NCBI GenBank assembly: GCA_903851455.1
Contig: CAINOM010000515.1
Coordinates: forward strand, 1 to 9,202
Source of the DNA: an uncultured Bacteroidota bacterium
GTDB lineage: Bacteria; Bacteroidota; Bacteroidia; Chitinophagales; Chitinophagaceae
Reading direction: 5' to 3'
Length of the DNA: 9,202 nt
Shown: one piece after another, positions 5,646-9,202 of the stretch
Layout: every line of letters begins with the position of its first letter
How positions within the stretch are numbered: position 1 is the first letter of the stretch
Translations under genes and position numbers: made by a program
The notes under the pieces: model-generated
Seen by the model: only the letters and a program-made list of their open reading frames with translations
Told to the model about the DNA's origin: nothing
Database searches by the model: none

Positions 5646-6299
5646 AGCAAGCGCCACAATATCCCTTACTTCCAGTATCTTCTTATCGCTGCCATATTCA
5701 GCGGCGTTTACCATAGCCACACCCACCTCTGCGAGGGTGCAGGCCGAGCCAGGGAACACAGCCCGCAGAAATGGATACAGCCATGCAAGGTATTTGTATA
5801 GCTTGAGGAGATTTTTCTGACCCGGTGTTGCTTTCATAAAGCCTGGCCTAAACATGTATGCAGCTTTGAATGGCAGCTTCATGAGATCATTTTCGGTCTT
5901 TCCTTTCACCCTTGCCCACATGCTGCGGCCCTTTTCGGTACTGTCAGTGCCCGCGCCAGATACGTAGCAGAAGGTCATATCCGGATTTTGACCAGCGAGG
6001 ACGCCAGCCACGTGCAGGGTAAGATCGTAGGTAAAGTGGGTGTATTCTTTCTCCTTCATCCCTACTGAGGAAACGCCAAGACAAAAGAAGCACGCATTAT
6101 AACCCTTCAGCTGATCCGCTATCGGGTTGATGTTGAGGAAATCGGTATGTACGATCTCTTTCAATTTAGGATGGCTGACACCACAGGGACGGCGGTTAAT
6201 GACCAGGACCTCTGTTACATCCGGGTGCCGCAGGCACTCGATCAGCACGCCTTCACCTACCATTCCTGTTGAACCGGTAACTATCGCTTTTATCTGCAT
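5637..6299 (-). CDS. Atypical SDR / NAD(P)-dependent epimerase-like protein (TIP30-like)
   Basis: The 220-residue protein has a Rossmann nucleotide-binding fold. TGSTGMVGEG (8-17) is the GxxGxxG dinucleotide loop, and VINRRP (33-38) follows the second strand; its arginines suggest an NADP preference (inference). The next strand ends in FCLGVSS (72-78), and YVSGAG (112-117) carries the usual catalytic Ser114. The classical YxxxK pair appears as Trp128 and Lys132 in MWARVKGKTE, so the general-base Tyr is missing; homologues of this small group, as I recall, share that sequence. MFRPGFM (149-155) is the typical substrate-side strand. No substrate can be named, and a regulatory or redox-sensing role as for human HTATIP2/TIP30 is possible. 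The ATG at 6299 follows an A-rich leader containing a heptad repeat. It is the last gene of the minus-strand block, 64 bases after the deacetylase. Confidence 0.8.
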   Translation of the reverse strand: MQIKAIVTGSTGMVGEGVLIECLRHPDVTEVLVINRRPCGVSHPKLKEIVHTDFLNINPIADQLKGYNACFFCLGVSSVGMKEKEYTHFTYDLTLHVAGVLAGQNPDMTFCYVSGAGTDSTEKGRSMWARVKGKTENDLMKLPFKAAYMFRPGFMKATPGQKNLLKLYKYLAWLYPFLRAVFPGSACTLAEVGVAMVNAAEYGSDKKILEVRDIVALAKK

Positions 6300-6330
6300 G
6301 GTCTGCTTTTTTTACTAACAAGCAAGTATT

Positions 6331-6358
6331 GGAATTTGGAATTGAGTTTTGGGGGTTT
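6331..6358. repeat. 7-base tandem repeat (four units) before the epimerase-like gene
   Basis: On the plus strand the units are 6331-6337 (GGAATTT), 6338-6344 (GGAATTG), 6345-6351 and 6352-6358. The first two match at 6 of 7 positions and the other two diverge. On the minus strand, the sense of the flanking genes, this reads as the same AAATTCC-type heptad seen at 508-542, with an exact 13-base identity at 6331-6343. It lies between the deacetylase stop (6364) and the epimerase start (6299), 31 bases from that start. Confidence 0.6.
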
Positions 6359-6363
6359 ACCGG

Positions 6364-7692
6364 TCAGGTAAAATGATTCAGCGCCAGTATCTTGGTTTGT
6401 TCCTGCATAAAGTGCTCGTAGCCGGTACGCCAACCCTTCCACTCTGCACTGGTGCCGAGCGAGAAGTTGTGAAACACCGTGATCATCATGCTGCCTGTTT
6501 GCTGCAGTTTCCGGCTCATCGCATCCAGCTTTTCAAATGCTTCGGTTGCTGACATTTTTGCCTCATAGTGGGCTGTGGTGTCCATAAAACAGAAGGGGTG
6601 TATGCGCAGAGGAGTAATCGCTTCGCTTTCGATGTCATACCATGCAAATGAATTGCCCGTGCCTGCACGAAAACCAAGGTGCGAGCCGTAGCCCATGCTA
6701 TAATCTTCCGTAATGCCGTGCTTTAGCAACTGCCTGTAGGTCTGGGGTATCTTCACGCGAATGTAGTGCTGGCGGGAGGCGTGTATATTAAGGCCAGATA
6801 CCTGCTCCAGTACCTTCTTCTCCTTTTCCATCATATCGCCCTGGTCTGAATAATAGGAGGGATGAATGCCAACCGTACTTTCCTTCACGAGGTTCTTTAT
6901 TACCCGCACCATAGCGGGATGCTGCGGGTGTATGTTCTTATCGTAGGCTGTTGTCTTGAATGATGACAATACGAAATACAGCGGCTTAAAGTCATATTCC
7001 TTATGCATCTGCCGCAGCCACCTGAACGAGTCGTAAGGATCTTTCTGTTTTTTCTTCAGCACCTTGGTACGTTCGTTTATTTGTTTCACATCTCCCTTCA
7101 GCAATGCGCGCAAATAGGCTCCTACTATGCGGCCCACACCCTTGTGCAGATGCGAGTAAGCCATATCTATATCGTAAGTAGGACGGAACAAAAAAGGTGT
7201 AGGCTCTATAAGCATGCCAGATGCTATCTGCAGTTGTTTTCTGAAGGCAGCCACCCACTCATCCACGATGGGGCGCATCAGCCAGCCTTTTTTGTATAGT
7301 ATGCTATGCGTGACAGGATAGCGGCCATGCTTATCTCCCACATAATGATAATATTCCTCGTAGCGGGAGAGCAGAAAAAAGATCGCAGAAAAAAGATCGA
7401 ACGGTATGGTGTAGTCTTTATCTTCTGCAGCGAACAACGTAGGTATATCTTTCCAGGCACCGGTGTGCGGCTCTACTTTATGGGTGCCCTTCTTCCAGAG
7501 CAGTTGTTCATCAGGAATGCACAAACTCTTAGGTAGCTGCTTGCCGTAAGAGATGAAGAACGGCAGGTTCGTGGTATCTGCTTCATTTGTGGTAATGGTA
7601 TAGGTGGCATGTAACCGCTCCTTCAGCAGCCAGTCCAAAACGAACTTGAGGCGGGTGCTGTTTTCGGCGCTATATACCACTATTGTTTCCAT
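6364..7692 (-). CDS. Polysaccharide deacetylase family protein (NodB/CE4-like, Bacteroidota type)
   Basis: The 442-residue protein has no signal peptide or membrane segment, so it looks cytoplasmic. The N-terminal half (about 1-165) is the region usually annotated as DUF7033 in such proteins, with PFDLFSAIFFLLSRYEEY at about 97-114. The C-terminal half is a NodB-like metal-dependent deacetylase fold: TYDIDMAY (172-179) supplies the two motif-1 aspartates (Asp174, Asp176), GIHPSYYS (275-282) the motif-2 histidine, and later histidines and acidic residues lie in GYGSHLGFRAG (334-344), RIHPFCFMD (363-371) and VFHNFS (406-411). Family knowledge suggests N-deacetylation of an amino-sugar or capsule/LPS precursor; the true substrate is unknown. 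It starts 7 bases after the lutB stop, so the two are almost certainly co-transcribed, although no metabolic link is obvious. Confidence 0.82.
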   Translation of the reverse strand: METIVVYSAENSTRLKFVLDWLLKERLHATYTITTNEADTTNLPFFISYGKQLPKSLCIPDEQLLWKKGTHKVEPHTGAWKDIPTLFAAEDKDYTIPFDLFSAIFFLLSRYEEYYHYVGDKHGRYPVTHSILYKKGWLMRPIVDEWVAAFRKQLQIASGMLIEPTPFLFRPTYDIDMAYSHLHKGVGRIVGAYLRALLKGDVKQINERTKVLKKKQKDPYDSFRWLRQMHKEYDFKPLYFVLSSFKTTAYDKNIHPQHPAMVRVIKNLVKESTVGIHPSYYSDQGDMMEKEKKVLEQVSGLNIHASRQHYIRVKIPQTYRQLLKHGITEDYSMGYGSHLGFRAGTGNSFAWYDIESEAITPLRIHPFCFMDTTAHYEAKMSATEAFEKLDAMSRKLQQTGSMMITVFHNFSLGTSAEWKGWRTGYEHFMQEQTKILALNHFT

Positions 7693-7699
7693 AAGCCCG

Positions 7700-9073
7700 T
7701 TACTTTATGCGGCTCTTCCACATTTTATTAAACGATCGTTCGGCAAAATGTATCTCTCCCCGGTGTTTGGCCCAGGTGTCTTTGAAAACTTTGTTCACCA
7801 CTTTGTTCTTGATACCGGTGCTGGCTATGTTCAGCAGGCGGCGGTTCAGCATTGCCGTTTCCCACAGCCGCCAGGACGTATTCTCCTGGAAGCCGTTCCG
7901 GCCCTCATCGGTCGCTATCGCGCGGTTCTCCAGCAACATCTCGTGTATGTTTATCTTCAGCGGGCACACCTCTGTGCAATTGCCGCAAAGGCTGGATGCA
8001 TAGCTCAGGTGCTTGTACTCCGCCATCCCTTCCAGATGAGGGGTGATCACCGAACCGATAGGCCCGCTATAAGTAGCGCCATAAGCATGGCCGCCAATGT
8101 TTTTATAAACAGGACAGGCATTGAGGCATGACCCGCAGCGAATGCAGTACATGCTTTCGCGAACTTCCTTGCGCAGCAGTTTGGTACGGCCATTGTCCAG
8201 CAGTATCACATACATCTCTTCGGGGCCGTCGGTCTCATTGGCCTGCCTCGGGCCAGTGAAGATGCTGTTGTATACGGTTACATTCTGCCCGGTGCCATAA
8301 GTGGCCAGCAAGGGCCAGAAGAGCTGCAGATCGTTGATAGAAGGCAGCAGCTTTTCAATACCTACTATTGATATTTGTGTAGCCGGGAACGAAGTACACA
8401 AACGCGCATTGCCTTCATTCTCGGTAACGCAAACGCCGCCTACATCTGCCAATAGAAAATTGCCCCCGGTAATGCCTACCTGTGCAGTAATGTATTTTTC
8501 ACGCAGGTTGCGGCGGGCGATCTTTGTGATCTCCGGCGGCGTTAGATTAGGGAGTGTACCTAGTTTTTCATGAAACACCCTTGCCACGTCTTCCTTGCTC
8601 TTGTGCATGGCAGGCGTCACGATATGGTAGGGCGGTTCGCCATCCAGCTGCTGTATGTATTCGCCAAGGTCTGTCTCTACGGAGTCTATGCCGTTTTCGG
8701 CGAGGAAGTCGTTGAGGTGTATCTCTTCGGTCACCATCGATTTCGCCTTCACTACCTGGGTAGTATTCTTTTCGCGGCAGATCTGCAGTATGGCCTGCAG
8801 GGCCTCATCGGCAGTCTCTGCCCAGATGAGCTTGCCGCCACGGGCAGTAAAGTTCTTCTCAAACTGCTCCAGGTATTTATCAAGGTTCTCTATTACTTTC
8901 CACTTTACATTCTTGGCCCTGCGGCGCGCAATGTCCAGGTTGGCGAATTGCTCCTTGCCCTTCACCACGCTATCGTTGTACTTGCGTATGTTGAAGGCCA
9001 CCTTGCGCTTGTGCTCCAGGTCACCGGCCTTTACTTCGCTCTTGGCAAGAAAAATGGTTTGCTGCTCGGTCAT
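7700..9073 (-). CDS. lutB: LutB/LldF-type iron-sulfur protein of lactate oxidation
   Basis: The 457-residue protein matches LutB in length and layout. An N-terminal and central LUD domain (about 40-290) carries the LADVGGVCVTENEGNARL signature (208-225). A ferredoxin-like region follows with CIRCGSCLNACP (Cys310, 313, 316, 320) and SLCGNCTEVCP (Cys363, 366, 370). The second cluster lacks a first Cys at 360, as I recall is usual in this family. The C-terminal helical tail (about 375-457) is also normal. In Bacillus, LutABC oxidises L-lactate to pyruvate; LutB is the subunit with LUD and two cluster motifs, in the cytoplasm. No lutA or lutC is seen, but a lutA could lie beyond position 9202. 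The ATG at 9073 directly abuts a T-rich heptad-repeat leader; it is the first minus-strand gene in the block. Confidence 0.93.
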   Translation of the reverse strand: MTEQQTIFLAKSEVKAGDLEHKRKVAFNIRKYNDSVVKGKEQFANLDIARRRAKNVKWKVIENLDKYLEQFEKNFTARGGKLIWAETADEALQAILQICREKNTTQVVKAKSMVTEEIHLNDFLAENGIDSVETDLGEYIQQLDGEPPYHIVTPAMHKSKEDVARVFHEKLGTLPNLTPPEITKIARRNLREKYITAQVGITGGNFLLADVGGVCVTENEGNARLCTSFPATQISIVGIEKLLPSINDLQLFWPLLATYGTGQNVTVYNSIFTGPRQANETDGPEEMYVILLDNGRTKLLRKEVRESMYCIRCGSCLNACPVYKNIGGHAYGATYSGPIGSVITPHLEGMAEYKHLSYASSLCGNCTEVCPLKINIHEMLLENRAIATDEGRNGFQENTSWRLWETAMLNRRLLNIASTGIKNKVVNKVFKDTWAKHRGEIHFAERSFNKMWKSRIK

Positions 9074-9108
9074 TGTAAAAATTAAAAAGTAAAAGTAAAA
9101 AATAAAAA
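9074..9108. repeat. T-rich 7-base tandem repeat (five units) abutting the lutB start
   Basis: On the minus strand five heptads, each with four or five Ts followed by a short A-containing tail (such as TTTTTAT and TTTTAAT), run from 9108 to 9074 and end directly at the lutB ATG. The array is 35 bases, the same length as the one before yqeY, but of a different sequence class. Low complexity makes the period less decisive than at 508-542. There is no Shine-Dalgarno in this leader. Confidence 0.5.
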
Positions 9109-9202
9109 ATGGTGGTGTTTAATAAAATTTGAAGGCGATACCGCATGGAATAGAGCGTATAATAGATGGTTAGGGAGGAAAAGGGTTTAATCGGGCACTG
9201 TC
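9109..9202. other. Right edge: no supported gene
   Basis: Beyond the heptad leader of lutB the remaining 94 bases show no convincing coding signal. On the minus strand one frame ends in a TAA at 9170-9172 after ten codons and might be the tail of an upstream gene. On the plus strand a short frame opens at ATG 9166 and runs off the edge. Neither has enough length or a recognisable motif to be called. A lutB promoter would be expected here, but no clean TAnnTTTG is present on the minus strand. Confidence 0.4.

Noticed and set aside
7604..8131. Plus-strand open frame of 175 codons across the lutB-deacetylase junction
   Set aside because: It is antisense to two well-supported genes and their 7-base junction, with no start signal or domain.
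8570..9085. Plus-strand open frame of 171 codons opposite lutB
   Set aside because: It lies almost entirely antisense to lutB, which carries clear LUD and iron-sulfur motifs. The predicted product shows no recognisable domain.
1..9202. CRISPR arrays, tRNA or rRNA genes, insertion sequences, phage or defence genes
   Set aside because: No regularly spaced long repeats, cloverleaf sequences, transposase motifs or defence-related domains were seen. The heptad arrays have 7-base units with no spacers, so they are not CRISPR.

Overview
The window looks like a chromosomal segment of a member of the Bacteroidota, probably a Chitinophagaceae-type organism of moderate GC content. The clues are a gldC homologue (a gene known only from this phylum), a membrane-anchored S41 protease of the Bacteroidota type, a Bacteroidota-type polysaccharide deacetylase, mostly weak Shine-Dalgarno sequences with A-rich leaders, and one exact match to the Bacteroidota -7 promoter element (TAnnTTTG). 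The genus is inferred; no rRNA or other taxonomic marker is present.

Layout. Positions 1-90 hold the last codons of an unidentified plus-strand gene. A plus-strand run follows: gldC, a yqeY-like gene, a 140-base gap with a strong hairpin, then cvpA overlapping a pabA/trpG-type glutamine amidotransferase by 17 bases. This run meets a minus-strand C-terminal processing protease at an intrinsic terminator (2243-2271). A divergent intergenic region (3985-4157) separates the protease from two plus-strand genes for exported proteins: an unrecognised secreted protein and a YkuD-type L,D-transpeptidase. The transpeptidase converges, with only 3 bases between stop codons, on a minus-strand block read from right to left: a LutB-type iron-sulfur protein, a polysaccharide deacetylase 7 bases after it, and an atypical SDR/epimerase-like protein. 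The last 129 bases have no convincing gene.

How the genes fit together. This is mostly housekeeping and envelope biology: cell-wall crosslinking (L,D-transpeptidase), periplasmic proteolysis (S41 protease), polysaccharide modification, lactate oxidation (LutB), folate or tryptophan precursor synthesis (PabA/TrpG) and a gliding-associated protein (GldC). I see no tRNA, rRNA, CRISPR array, insertion sequence, phage gene or defence system.

The most unusual structure lies between genes. Four of the short leaders in front of genes (gldC, yqeY, the epimerase-like gene, lutB) consist of degenerate tandem 7-base units. Two of them share an exact 13-base word in the same orientation relative to the downstream gene. 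This looks like a genome-wide family of heptad-repeat leaders, and it is the observation most worth following up.
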